Source: Desulfitobacterium metallireducens DSM 15288
GTDB taxonomy: Bacteria; Bacillota; Desulfitobacteriia; Desulfitobacteriales; Desulfitobacteriaceae
Length of the DNA: 64,000 nucleotides
Direction of reading: 5' to 3'
Assembly: GCF_000231405.2 (NCBI RefSeq)
Contig: NZ_CP007032.1
Span: 1,426,001 to 1,490,000, forward strand
Shown here: piece after piece, positions 54,714-63,391 of the stretch
Numbering within the stretch: the first letter of the stretch is position 1
Layout: each line of letters begins with the position of its first letter
Program-made: the position numbers and the translations under genes
The notes under the pieces: model-generated
What the model saw: only the letters and a program-made list of their open reading frames with translations
Databases searched by the model: none
What the model was told of the DNA's origin: nothing

Positions 54714-55547
54714 TTGCATTTCGTAGTCTGTTTAAAGCAAGTACCGGATACTTCCGAAGTACGGATTGATCCCGTGACGAATACGCTTATGCGCCAAGGT
54801 GTGCCTTCGATTATTAACCCTTATGATGCACATGCATTAGAAGAAGCCATTCGTCTAAAAGAAAAAGTGGGAGGGAAAGTTACCATCGTGAGCATGGGGC
54901 CCCCGCAAGCCCTCGAAGCTTTGAAAAAAGGGATGTCCTTCGGAGCGGATAGAGCAATTTTGCTCAGTGACAGAGCTTTTGGTGGCTCTGATTCATTAGC
55001 TACCGCTTATATCCTATCAAACGCAATTGGAAAAATTCATGAAGAGGACCCGATCGATCTCGTTTTTGCAGGAAAAGAAGCAATTGATGGTGACACCGCA
55101 CAAACAGGTCCCGGAATTGCGCAACGTTTAGGTTTTCCTCAAATTACGTACTCTATTAAGGTACGCGAGATTACAGAAACAACAATTACAGTTGAACGTA
55201 AAACTGAGGGCGGGCGTCAGGTTGTCGAAGCTCAATTGCCTGCGCTTCTTACCGTCGAGAAAGAGCTTAACGATCTTGGTTACGCCTCTTTGCCGAATAT
55301 GATGAATGCAGCTAAATATGAACCTGAAATCTGGAGCGCTCAATCATTAACGTTTGATGCGACTCAAATGGGTCTTAAAGGATCGCCAACGAGTGTAGTA
55401 CGTATTTTTGCACCCCCAGTTCGTTCCGGTGGAGAAAAAATCGACGGTACTAAAGATCCATCAGGTACTGCAAATGCACTTGTAGAGACCTTATTTAAAG
55501 AAAATATTATTTCAGATCGCCCCCTAGCGAAGGGAGGAAAAATCTAA
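54714..55547 (+). CDS. etfB: electron transfer flavoprotein beta subunit (FixA-like)
   Basis: The protein (277 aa) starts MHFVVCLKQVPDTSEVRIDP, the EtfB/FixA signature. It has the EtfB nucleotide-binding pattern AILLSDRAFGGSDSLATAYIL, with GKEAIDGDTAQTGPGIAQRLG near residue 118. TTG 54714 follows GAGGAGGGAG. Its stop overlaps the start of etfA by one base (TAATG), so the subunits are translationally coupled. With EtfA, FixC and FixX it should form a membrane-linked, possibly electron-bifurcating complex. The electron donor is unknown. Confidence 0.92.
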   Translation: MHFVVCLKQVPDTSEVRIDPVTNTLMRQGVPSIINPYDAHALEEAIRLKEKVGGKVTIVSMGPPQALEALKKGMSFGADRAILLSDRAFGGSDSLATAYILSNAIGKIHEEDPIDLVFAGKEAIDGDTAQTGPGIAQRLGFPQITYSIKVREITETTITVERKTEGGRQVVEAQLPALLTVEKELNDLGYASLPNMMNAAKYEPEIWSAQSLTFDATQMGLKGSPTSVVRIFAPPVRSGGEKIDGTKDPSGTANALVETLFKENIISDRPLAKGGKI

Positions 55548-56827
55548 TGGCTGTTATTATTGACAAGGCTAAATGTATCGGATGCGGTGCATGTACAGTA
55601 GAATGTCCCTTTGAAGCACTTGATCTGGTGGATGGATTAGCCGTAGTTGATCCGGAAAAATGTAAAGATTGTACCAAATGTACTAAAATATGCCCTGGAG
55701 ATGCACTCAGCATGCCGGAACGAGCCGATAAGCCTAAGGCAAAATCTTCTGAAGCCTCAGCAGAACAACCGGTTCAAGAGAAGAAAGTCGTAAAAACTGC
55801 ACCGGTAGCTGGTGGGGATGTTTGGAGTGGCGTTTGGGTCATTGTTGAATATTTAAATGGAAATGTTTCTGGAGTATCTTGGGAATTGCTTGGTGAAGGA
55901 CGAAAGCTTGCAGATGCGCTTGGATGCGAACTGGCTGCTGTGGTTACAGGCTATCAGGTAGAGCATGTGATCAGCGAAGCATTTGCTTATGGAGCTGAAA
56001 AAGTTTATATCGCGGATAATTCAGTGCTCAAGGATTATCGTACTGAACCATATGCCGATGCAATTGTCAAACTTGTTCGAAAATATCAACCGGAGATTAT
56101 CCTTTGCGGTGCAACCTCGATGGGACGTGACGTTTTCCCAGCAGTTGCTACTCAAATGCAGACAGGCTTAACTGCGGATTGTACGGTTCTAGAGATTGAT
56201 CCTGAAACCAAGCTGTTAAAAATGACACGTCCAGCCTTCGGTGGAAACATTATGGCGACAATTCAATGCCGTACTCATCGTCCCCAAATGTCAACTGTAC
56301 GTCCTCGCGTTATGGCAATGCCAGAACGGGTTGAGGGACGCGAAGGGACTATTGTTAGGGAAGAATTAGCACTTAATGATGCTGATTATCGTACGAAAGT
56401 AGTTGAATTTATCTCTGCTACAGCAAAGAGTGCTTTCTTAGATAAAGCTGAAATTATCGTTGCAGTCGGACTCGGTGTTGGCTCACAGAAAAACATGGCT
56501 GTTGTTGAAGAACTTGCTGATGCGATTGGTGGGACGATAGCGGGTACTCGTGGTGCTGTTGAATCCGGTTGGATTTCGCATGATCAACAAGTGGGACAAA
56601 CAGGGGTCACTGTACGTCCTAAAGTTTATATTGCCTTGGGAATCTCTGGTGCAATCCAACATCTGGTTGGAATGCAAACATCAGACTATATTATAGCTGT
56701 TAATAATGATCCAGATGCTGCGATTTTCAATGTCGCAAACTACGGGATTGTTGGTGACCTTCTCCAAGTGGTGCCTGCCTTAACAGCTGAATTTAAAAAG
56801 CGCCTGCAAAACGGTGCAGCGAAATAA
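55547..56827 (+). CDS. etfA: electron transfer flavoprotein alpha subunit fused to a 2[4Fe-4S] ferredoxin
   Basis: The protein (426 aa) opens with a ferredoxin domain: C10, C13, C16, C20 and C39, C42, C45, C49 form two classical CxxCxxCxxxC sets. After a charged linker (about 58-85) comes EtfA/FixB, with CGATSMGRDVFPAVA near 185. The FAD site is in GTRGAVESGWI, GQTGVTVRPKVYIALGISGAIQH and IIAVNNDPDAAIF. Ferredoxin-fused EtfA proteins are typical of acetogens and related anaerobes and give an extra electron path next to the flavin. Confidence 0.93.
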   Translation: MAVIIDKAKCIGCGACTVECPFEALDLVDGLAVVDPEKCKDCTKCTKICPGDALSMPERADKPKAKSSEASAEQPVQEKKVVKTAPVAGGDVWSGVWVIVEYLNGNVSGVSWELLGEGRKLADALGCELAAVVTGYQVEHVISEAFAYGAEKVYIADNSVLKDYRTEPYADAIVKLVRKYQPEIILCGATSMGRDVFPAVATQMQTGLTADCTVLEIDPETKLLKMTRPAFGGNIMATIQCRTHRPQMSTVRPRVMAMPERVEGREGTIVREELALNDADYRTKVVEFISATAKSAFLDKAEIIVAVGLGVGSQKNMAVVEELADAIGGTIAGTRGAVESGWISHDQQVGQTGVTVRPKVYIALGISGAIQHLVGMQTSDYIIAVNNDPDAAIFNVANYGIVGDLLQVVPALTAEFKKRLQNGAAK

Positions 56828-56839
56828 GGAGGGGCAAAC

Positions 56840-58132
56840 ATGGAAAACTTTGATGTGATCGTCGTCGGTGGCGGTCCTGCTGGCCTGTCTGCCGCAATTA
56901 GTGCTGCAAAGGCAGGCATGAAAACTGTAGTTATTGAACGTGGTGATTATCCGGGTACGAAAAACGTAATGGGTGGAGTGCTTTATACTGAAGCAACAGC
57001 AGCAGTTATTCCTGAGTTCTGGAAAGATGCTCCACTTGAAAGACCTATTGTTGAACAACGTTATGGACTTTTAAGCGGTGACGAAATTGTCACTGCCGCT
57101 TATCGCAATCCGGCTTGGGGTCAAGAACCTTATAATGCGCACAGCGTACTTCGGGTGAAATTTGACGGCTGGCTTGCGAAGCAGGCAGAAAAAGCAGGGG
57201 TCATGATCATTCCTGAGACGGTCGTTGAAGATCTCCTTTATAAGGGGGATCTGGTAGTTGGTGTACGTACAGGTCGTGCTGAGGGAGATCTCGGCGCCAA
57301 GGTCGTAATCTTAGCTGAAGGAGCTAATAATTTTATTGCCCGCAAAGCAGGTTTAGCTCAGGAACTTCAACCGGATAAAGTTGCAGTCGCGGTTAAAGAA
57401 ATTATTAAACTTCCCGAGGAGAAAATTGAAGACCGCTTCTGCCTCGAGCCAGGGCAAGGGGCGACGATTGAATTATTTGGTGGCTCGACAGACGGTATGA
57501 TGGGAACTGCTTTTATTTACACCAATCAAGATTCAATATCGATTGGCGTCGGGGTTCTTCTTAACCAACTTATCGAGAAAAAGTGGACGCCAAATGATCT
57601 TTTGGAAAACCTTAAAGCGAAGCCTTATGTTAAGCGGTTGCTGCAGGGCGGTGAAACGAAAGAATATCTTGCGCACTTACTTCCTGAGGGCGGTTATAAA
57701 TCTATTCCGAAGTTGTACCGTCAAGGTGTTCTCGTTGCAGGGGATACAGCAATGCTCGTTAACGGAATACATCGTGAGGGCTCGAATTTAGCCATGACTT
57801 CTGGCCGAGTTGCTGGTCAAGTGGCCGCAGAAGCTATCAAATCAGGAGATATTAGTGCCCAAGGTATGAGCGTTTATGATAAGAGACTTCGCGACTCTTT
57901 TGTGGTTAAGGATCTTCATACCTACCGTAATCTTATGACTTTATTAGATAGCAACCCACACTTCTTGCAAGTATATCCAGAAATAGCTGCAAATGCTATG
58001 CATAAGTTCTTCACTGCGAACGATACACCGAAGGGTGATGTCTTTAAGCAAATTATGAAAAACGCTTTTGAACATCGTTCAAAAGGTGCTATGTTTGGAG
58101 ATCTCTTTAAAGCTTGGAGGGCACTGAAATGA
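56840..58132 (+). CDS. fixC: FixC-like ETF:quinone oxidoreductase flavoprotein
   Basis: The protein (430 aa) has an N-terminal FAD motif VVGGGPAGLSAAI (residues 8-20). DYPGTKNVMGGVLY follows near 33, and VAGDTAMLVNGIHREGSNLAMTSGRVAG near 295-322. These are the marks of FixC and the ETF-QO family. It would take electrons from EtfAB and pass them, with FixX, towards menaquinone. RBS AAGGAGGGG, 12 bases after etfA. Its stop overlaps the fixX start (ATGA). Confidence 0.92.
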   Translation: MENFDVIVVGGGPAGLSAAISAAKAGMKTVVIERGDYPGTKNVMGGVLYTEATAAVIPEFWKDAPLERPIVEQRYGLLSGDEIVTAAYRNPAWGQEPYNAHSVLRVKFDGWLAKQAEKAGVMIIPETVVEDLLYKGDLVVGVRTGRAEGDLGAKVVILAEGANNFIARKAGLAQELQPDKVAVAVKEIIKLPEEKIEDRFCLEPGQGATIELFGGSTDGMMGTAFIYTNQDSISIGVGVLLNQLIEKKWTPNDLLENLKAKPYVKRLLQGGETKEYLAHLLPEGGYKSIPKLYRQGVLVAGDTAMLVNGIHREGSNLAMTSGRVAGQVAAEAIKSGDISAQGMSVYDKRLRDSFVVKDLHTYRNLMTLLDSNPHFLQVYPEIAANAMHKFFTANDTPKGDVFKQIMKNAFEHRSKGAMFGDLFKAWRALK

Positions 58133-58407
58133 AATTAGATGACAAATTATATTTGGTGCGCTTTAATACTGACAAGCAAAATCATATCAAAATAGCTGAT
58201 AATGATGTATGTCTTAAATGTCAGGATAAGCCCTGTACTCGTGTATGTCCAGCTCATGTTTATGACTGGGACGAAGAAGAAACCCGCATTTCAGTAGGAT
58301 ATGAAGGGTGTTTAGAATGTGGTACTTGCCGCATTGCCTGCCCTACTAACAATATTCTGTGGCAGTATCCACGAGGCGGTTTCGGAGTATCCTGGAAAAA
58401 CGGTTGA
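58129..58407 (+). CDS. fixX: FixX-like ferredoxin
   Basis: The protein (92 aa) is a small ferredoxin-like subunit. Cysteine groups occur in DVCLKCQDKPCTRVCPAHVYDW and in GCLECGTCRIACP near the end, matching FixX, which carries one or two [4Fe-4S] clusters and docks on FixC. ATG 58129 overlaps the fixC stop; GGAGGG lies at the usual distance inside fixC. An earlier in-frame start at 58114 would lie on that RBS. It ends the four-gene operon. Confidence 0.92.
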   Translation: MKLDDKLYLVRFNTDKQNHIKIADNDVCLKCQDKPCTRVCPAHVYDWDEEETRISVGYEGCLECGTCRIACPTNNILWQYPRGGFGVSWKNG

Positions 58408-58433
58408 TTCTATTTATTGTTGCTAATAGCAAT

Positions 58434-58477
58434 GGGGTTGTTACGCTATGAACTCTAAGTTCAAACGTAGCAACCCC
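58434..58477 (+). terminator. large hairpin ending the etf/fix operon
   Basis: GGGGTTGTTACG pairs with CGTAGCAACCCC (one G-T), with an inner TGAACT/AGTTCA stem. The tail TTGTAGGTTT has few Ts, so this may be a barrier or stability element rather than an ideal intrinsic terminator. Confidence 0.6.
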
Positions 58478-58565
58478 TTGTAGGTTTATACGACTGTATT
58501 CAAGGAATTTTTGACAGCTTAAGTCTTGCCCTTTAAAATGGTAACTATAAGCTTAAGTGCTAACC

Positions 58566-59543
58566 ATGACTAGAGAGGAGACGGCGCATATCTATCAGCA
58601 GATTTTATATAACCTTGGTTATGATGGCTGGTCAATTGAGACTTTAAGCTCGGGTTGGTACACCGCAAAGAAAGAAAATCGCGGGCTGCTCTTTTGGTCT
58701 TATCAGACTAACCAGCTTATTTCACAAGTTCCTATTGATCCTGAAGTGAGGGAATGGGAAGCCTTTGTTTTCTGTCCAGAAGGATTAAGCTCTCAGGATC
58801 TTGAACAACCCGTTCTTAAAAACATCCAAGCCTGGTTCATCGATCTCCAAACTGGACTCGCATTTCCGTATCCCCCAAATCCAAAGCAAAAAACAATAGA
58901 TTGGCTTCTTACTTACTTGACAATCAATAATCAGGCTCATCCTTCATACATTGGGACTACTGAGAGAGATAAATACTTCGAATTTTTTCGAACTAACAAA
59001 TTTGTGCCCTATGTTACGATTATTTTAGCTGCGATCAATATTATCGTTTTTAGCTTGATGACCTTGGCGGGTGGTTCAACTAATACAAAAAATCTTATTT
59101 TATTTGGTGCAAAAGTTAATGAACTGATTCTTCAAGGACAAGTTTGGCGTCTTTTTACAAGTATGTTTATTCATATTGGATTTCTGCATCTTGCCTTTAA
59201 TATCTACGCCTTATGGATACTGGGTTCCTTTAGTGAGGAACGTTTTGGACGTTGGCGCTTTCTTTTTATTTATTTATTGAGTGGACTAGCTGGTTCTGTG
59301 ACCAGTTTTCTTTTCACAGACGCACTTTCTGCCGGAGCTTCCGGAGCTATCTTTGGAATTTTAGGTGCCTTGGTCCCGTATAGTTGGAAAAACCCCCGAT
59401 TATGGAAGTCTGGGTTTGGAAAAAACCTCGTTGTTATTATTGCTATCAATTTAGGAATAGGATTAATTCAACCCCAGATTGATATTTATGCTCATCTAGG
59501 GGGGTTGCTTATTGGATTAGCTATTGGTTTTTTATTTCCATAA
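58566..59543 (+). CDS. rhomboid family intramembrane serine protease
   Basis: The protein (325 aa) has a cytoplasmic N-terminal domain of about 145 residues. A rhomboid core follows, with membrane segments from about 150 to 324. Catalytic Ser259 lies in GASGAIFG and His310 in YAHLGGLLIG; the HxxxN oxyanion region is present as HLAFNIYALWILG near 208. The long soluble front part resembles the YqgP/GluP type. The start is uncertain: ATG 58566 lacks a good RBS, and a GTG lies at 58557. Confidence 0.88.
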   Translation: MTREETAHIYQQILYNLGYDGWSIETLSSGWYTAKKENRGLLFWSYQTNQLISQVPIDPEVREWEAFVFCPEGLSSQDLEQPVLKNIQAWFIDLQTGLAFPYPPNPKQKTIDWLLTYLTINNQAHPSYIGTTERDKYFEFFRTNKFVPYVTIILAAINIIVFSLMTLAGGSTNTKNLILFGAKVNELILQGQVWRLFTSMFIHIGFLHLAFNIYALWILGSFSEERFGRWRFLFIYLLSGLAGSVTSFLFTDALSAGASGAIFGILGALVPYSWKNPRLWKSGFGKNLVVIIAINLGIGLIQPQIDIYAHLGGLLIGLAIGFLFP

Positions 59544-59595
59544 AATACATTTCTACACTCCGCATGCTTTTACGGTTCGAGGAGAAAATAGAATT

Positions 59596-59661
59596 GTAGC
59601 TCACAGTTCTTAGCGAGGTGGTATTTTTGGATACTATCGATAGTTAAGAAAAGTGAGCTAC
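59596..59661. repeat. long imperfect inverted repeat upstream of the penicillin-binding protein
   Basis: GTAGCTCAC (59596-59604) matches GTGAGCTAC (59653-59661). Nested inside, TTCTTA (59607-59612) matches TAAGAA (59645-59650). The central part holds the 12-base palindrome ACTATCGATAGT (59633-59644). No T run follows. It could be a structured RNA or a DNA-binding region; its right arm lies at the -35 position of the next promoter. Confidence 0.6.
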
Positions 59662-59678
59662 TTCGTTGCTCCTGAACA

Positions 59679-59687
59679 TGCTATAAT
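59679..59687 (+). promoter_or_regulatory. extended -10 promoter of the penicillin-binding protein gene
   Basis: TG-C-TATAAT is an extended -10 with a perfect consensus hexamer. No good -35 is present, as is common for this promoter type. The start site would be near 59694. Confidence 0.6.
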
Positions 59688-59748
59688 CAAAATGATTAAG
59701 TTATTTTGTAGCTAAATAGAAAGATGTTTGAGAGAGAGTGGAACAGAT

Positions 59749-61797
59749 TTGAAAACTCCCAAGAAAATGATACGTAAAAAGAGATACTTTACACGTGAAA
59801 AATTCGTTTATCTATTTTTATTTGCATTTGTGTTTTCGATTATCAGTAAATTAGTCATGATGCAGGTTGTTCAGGCATCCGACCTTAAGGCTTTAGGTAT
59901 TGAACGGCGTACACAAGATCAGAGCATTCAGCCTGAACGAGGACAAATATTGGATGCTCAAGGGCATGTACTTGCTCAAAGTATTCCGGCTAAGAAAGTC
60001 TATGCGGATCCAAGAACCTTGAATGCACTTATAGCTGATGGTAAGGACTATGACAAGCAGGATATTGCGAATAAGCTCGGGGACATTCTTGGAGTAAATA
60101 GTACAGACATCTTGGATAAATTGAATAAAGATCTTGCTTGGGTTAGCTTAGCCCATCAAGTAGATTTAGAAAAGGTCGAGAAAATTCAAGCATTAAAGAT
60201 TCCTGGTGTCGGCTTTGAAGACGAACAGAAACGGGTTTATCCCATGGAAACACTGGCCTCTTCTGTTTTAGGAATTGTTAATCTTGAAGGACACGGAGCT
60301 GAAGGGGTTGAAGCGTACTATGATAAAGATCTTTATGGGACTCCCGGTTATACCTCGCAGCAACAAGATTCTGGATTATCGTCCGTATTAGAAACTATAC
60401 ATAATAGTGGAACTCCTCAAAAAGGCGCTAATTTAACAATGACACTTGACTCAACGATCCAATATTTAGTTGAACAACAACTTGATGATTTAGCCAAAAC
60501 GACAAAAGCAAACCGAATTTCAATTCTAGCCATGGATCCTATGACTGGAAAAGTCTTAGGTATGGGGTCGCGTCCTAATTTTAATCCAAATGACTATAAT
60601 CAAACTAATCCAGAAAATCGTAAGAACCTAAGTACGAGTATGTCTTATGAACCCGGTTCTACTTTTAAAATTATAACGGGTTCAGCTGCCCTTGAAGAGG
60701 GAGTTATAACCCCTGATGAAAAATTTGAGGATCCTGGATATTACAAAGTCGGTTCTCGTGTGATTACAAATTGGGACTCAGATACCTCAATTCATGGCTG
60801 GCTAGATTTTACCCAAGGCATGGAACTATCTGATAACGTTGTCCTTGCCCAAGTTGGAATGAAGTTAGAGATAACCCCTTTTTATACCTATCTCAAGGCC
60901 TTCGGGTTTGGAAGCAAAACGGGAATTGATCTTGCTGGGGAAGAAAGTGGATTACTTGTACCTCAGGATCAGGCAAGACCGATTGATCTCGCGACAATGT
61001 CCTTTGGGCAGGCCAACCTAGTCACCCCTATCCAGCTCTTGTCTGCAATCTCTGCTGTTGCTAATGGAGGAACCCTCTATCAACCCTATGTTGTCGATAA
61101 AATTGAGTACCAGGATGGCACAGTGAAACAAAACAACCCAACACCCGTTAGAAAAGTCGTTTCTAAAACGACAGCAGACCAAATGACCAAGATTCTTGAA
61201 AAGGTCGTGGATGAAGGGACCGGACGTCTCGCACAGATTCCGGGTATTCGCGTGGCTGGGAAAACTGGAACGGCACAGAAAGTGGACCCTAAGACTGGAG
61301 GATATTCAACGACTGATTTTATTGCTTCATTTGCAGCCTTTGCGCCTGCAGATAATCCCAAAATTGCAGTACTTGTAACCATTGATACTCCACGTGGAGA
61401 TAGCCACCAAGGAGGAACCCTCGGCGGGCCTCGAGCTAAAGCTATTATTGAAGGGGCTTTACAATATTATGGAATTCCTGTTGCTAAGGAAACACAGAGC
61501 ATAGTCTCTACTTTGCCTGTTCAGAACTTTGTTCGTCCTATGCCTCAACCGTTTACTCCTGTTCGTCAACCTCTTGCAGGGGAGACAGTCATACCTGACG
61601 TGACGGGCTTAACTCTTCGTCAAGCTGGAGATGTGCTTGCAAAAGCTGAACTTCATTTTAGCTTCTCTGGAACCGGCCTAGCTCTATCTCAAAATCCTGC
61701 TCCTGGTCAAGTGGTTAACAAAGGCTCAACAGTCGAGATAAAGTTTTCACCCCTGAATGATTTAATAAATCCAGTTCAAGAGGAGAATTCACCCTAA
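59749..61797 (+). CDS. penicillin-binding protein, SpoVD/PBP2-type transpeptidase with PASTA domain
   Basis: This class B transpeptidase cross-links peptidoglycan. Near the N-terminus is one membrane segment (FVYLFLFAFVFSIISKLVM). The dimerisation domain follows with RTQDQSIQPERGQILDAQG. The transpeptidase motifs are SYEPGSTFK (SxxK), SDN in MELSDNVV, and KTGTA in VAGKTGTAQKV. One C-terminal PASTA domain starts at VIPDVTGLTLRQAG. The layout fits SpoVD, the sporulation cortex enzyme, but no mur/mra genes are adjacent. The start is unclear: TTG 59749 with AGAGTGG before it, or TTG 59728. Confidence 0.88.
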   Translation: MKTPKKMIRKKRYFTREKFVYLFLFAFVFSIISKLVMMQVVQASDLKALGIERRTQDQSIQPERGQILDAQGHVLAQSIPAKKVYADPRTLNALIADGKDYDKQDIANKLGDILGVNSTDILDKLNKDLAWVSLAHQVDLEKVEKIQALKIPGVGFEDEQKRVYPMETLASSVLGIVNLEGHGAEGVEAYYDKDLYGTPGYTSQQQDSGLSSVLETIHNSGTPQKGANLTMTLDSTIQYLVEQQLDDLAKTTKANRISILAMDPMTGKVLGMGSRPNFNPNDYNQTNPENRKNLSTSMSYEPGSTFKIITGSAALEEGVITPDEKFEDPGYYKVGSRVITNWDSDTSIHGWLDFTQGMELSDNVVLAQVGMKLEITPFYTYLKAFGFGSKTGIDLAGEESGLLVPQDQARPIDLATMSFGQANLVTPIQLLSAISAVANGGTLYQPYVVDKIEYQDGTVKQNNPTPVRKVVSKTTADQMTKILEKVVDEGTGRLAQIPGIRVAGKTGTAQKVDPKTGGYSTTDFIASFAAFAPADNPKIAVLVTIDTPRGDSHQGGTLGGPRAKAIIEGALQYYGIPVAKETQSIVSTLPVQNFVRPMPQPFTPVRQPLAGETVIPDVTGLTLRQAGDVLAKAELHFSFSGTGLALSQNPAPGQVVNKGSTVEIKFSPLNDLINPVQEENSP

Positions 61798-61863
61798 AAG
61801 TACAACTTTGATGGAGGATAAGGGTAGTATAAAAGAGTATAAAGAAAAAATGGAGGAATTAGG

Positions 61864-63267
61864 ATGCGTCTAGATCAAGAAATTGATGAATTGAAAGAAG
61901 AACTGATTACGGCTGTCCAAAAATGTATCCAATTAGACAGTGTGAAAGACTTAGAAAAAGCGGGTCCAGGTGCACCGTTTGGAATTAAAATTCAACATTG
62001 CCTAGAGTGGACACTTGCATTGGGTGAAAAATTAGGATTTGCAGTTCATAATTTTGAGGGCTATGCGGGACATATTGAAATGGGAGAAGGAAAACTCCTA
62101 GGAATTCTAGGTCATTTAGATGTCGTTCCTGCAGGAGATGGGTGGTCTGCACCTCCTTTTAGCGGTCAAATTGGGGATGAAAGAATTTACGGTAGGGGAG
62201 CTACTGATGACAAGGGGCCAAGCTTGGCAGCTTTATTTGCGATGAAAGCAATTAAGAATGCAGGACTTCCTTTAACTAAACGGGTCCGTCTGATTCTAGG
62301 GACGGATGAAGAATCGGGTTGGGCAGATATGGATTACTACAAGCAGCATTCAGATCTTCCCGAAATAGGATTTGCACCTGATGCTGAATTTCCTCTTATT
62401 CATGCTGAAAAAGGGATTCTCCATCTTGAATTATCAAAGGAATATGATCAATTACCCCATGTGCTTCTGGTTCAAGGCGGCGAACGCGCTAATGTAGTTC
62501 CTGACCTTTGTCGAGTCACTCTAAAAGATTTGAATTTTCAAGAAGTTACAACTCAATTAAATGACTTTAATTTTCCAGAAGGGGTAACCGCGCATATCGA
62601 GTCTCATTCAAATGCCTCGCCGCTTCAGATTGTATTCCAGGGGGCTGGAGCACATGGAAGTATGCCACAAAACGGAAAAAATGCTGTACTTTATGCCTTG
62701 CGCTTTTTAGAAACATTGCCCTTAAACTATGAAGAACTACATCTCATTAACTGGTTGAATCAATATCCGGGAACAGGTTTTGGCGGGGAAGGCTTTGGCA
62801 TCACTTTAAGTGATGAACCTTCGGGTAAACTTTCCTTAAACTTAGGAATTATGAATTTGACCTCAGATAAAATCTCCTTTGTCATCGATATTCGCTATCC
62901 AGTAACTTTTAAAGAGGCGGACGTGCTTAAACCCATAAAACAAATTGCTTCAGCTAAAGGTTTTATAATAAGAATCGACGAGAATCAGAACCCACATTAT
63001 GTTCCTAAAGATAGCCCCATCGTAACCGCATTGTTAAGCGCATATACCAATGTGACGGGTAACGAAGGTGAGGCCTTCGCCATCGGTGGAGGAACTTATG
63101 CCAAGGTAATGCCTCAAGGGGTTGCCTTCGGTCCAACATTACCTGGGGAACCCGAAATTATCCATTGCCCAGATGAATATATCACGATTGATAATTTGAT
63201 CTTAACGACGAAAGTCTATGCACAGGCTATTTTAAACCTTGCTTTAGATCCAAATTATCGCGACTAA
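61864..63267 (+). CDS. pepV: M20 family dipeptidase PepV
   Basis: The protein (467 aa) is a dinuclear-zinc peptidase of family M20. The metal sites are GHLDVVPAGDGW near residue 82 and YGRGATDDKGPSLAAL near 110. LGTDEESGWADM near 143 and PDAEFPLIHAEKG follow, with a later His in GGGTYAKVMP. Length and motifs fit PepV, a cytoplasmic dipeptidase for unspecific dipeptides. ATG 61864 follows GGAGGAATTAGG. It is followed by another peptidase gene, so this end of the window serves peptide use. Confidence 0.9.
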   Translation: MRLDQEIDELKEELITAVQKCIQLDSVKDLEKAGPGAPFGIKIQHCLEWTLALGEKLGFAVHNFEGYAGHIEMGEGKLLGILGHLDVVPAGDGWSAPPFSGQIGDERIYGRGATDDKGPSLAALFAMKAIKNAGLPLTKRVRLILGTDEESGWADMDYYKQHSDLPEIGFAPDAEFPLIHAEKGILHLELSKEYDQLPHVLLVQGGERANVVPDLCRVTLKDLNFQEVTTQLNDFNFPEGVTAHIESHSNASPLQIVFQGAGAHGSMPQNGKNAVLYALRFLETLPLNYEELHLINWLNQYPGTGFGGEGFGITLSDEPSGKLSLNLGIMNLTSDKISFVIDIRYPVTFKEADVLKPIKQIASAKGFIIRIDENQNPHYVPKDSPIVTALLSAYTNVTGNEGEAFAIGGGTYAKVMPQGVAFGPTLPGEPEIIHCPDEYITIDNLILTTKVYAQAILNLALDPNYRD

Positions 63268-63391
63268 CTAAAAAACTTATTTCCTTTTATGAATGAAACG
63301 CATTTCGCCCTTTTATAAATAAATATAGAAGGGCTATCTTATATATCTATTTATAATGATTAGTATTCTGTTTCTTAGGAAGGTGAAGACC

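Noticed and set aside
59607-59645. T-box-like string (GCGAGGTGGTATT) before the penicillin-binding protein
   Set aside because: The conserved T-box core with GGGTGGTACCGCG is not matched, there is no specifier loop or terminator, and the downstream gene is not an amino-acid gene.
63307-63340. GCCCTT/AAGGGC inverted repeat after pepV as a terminator
   Set aside because: Only 6 pairs with a long AT loop and no T run after it.
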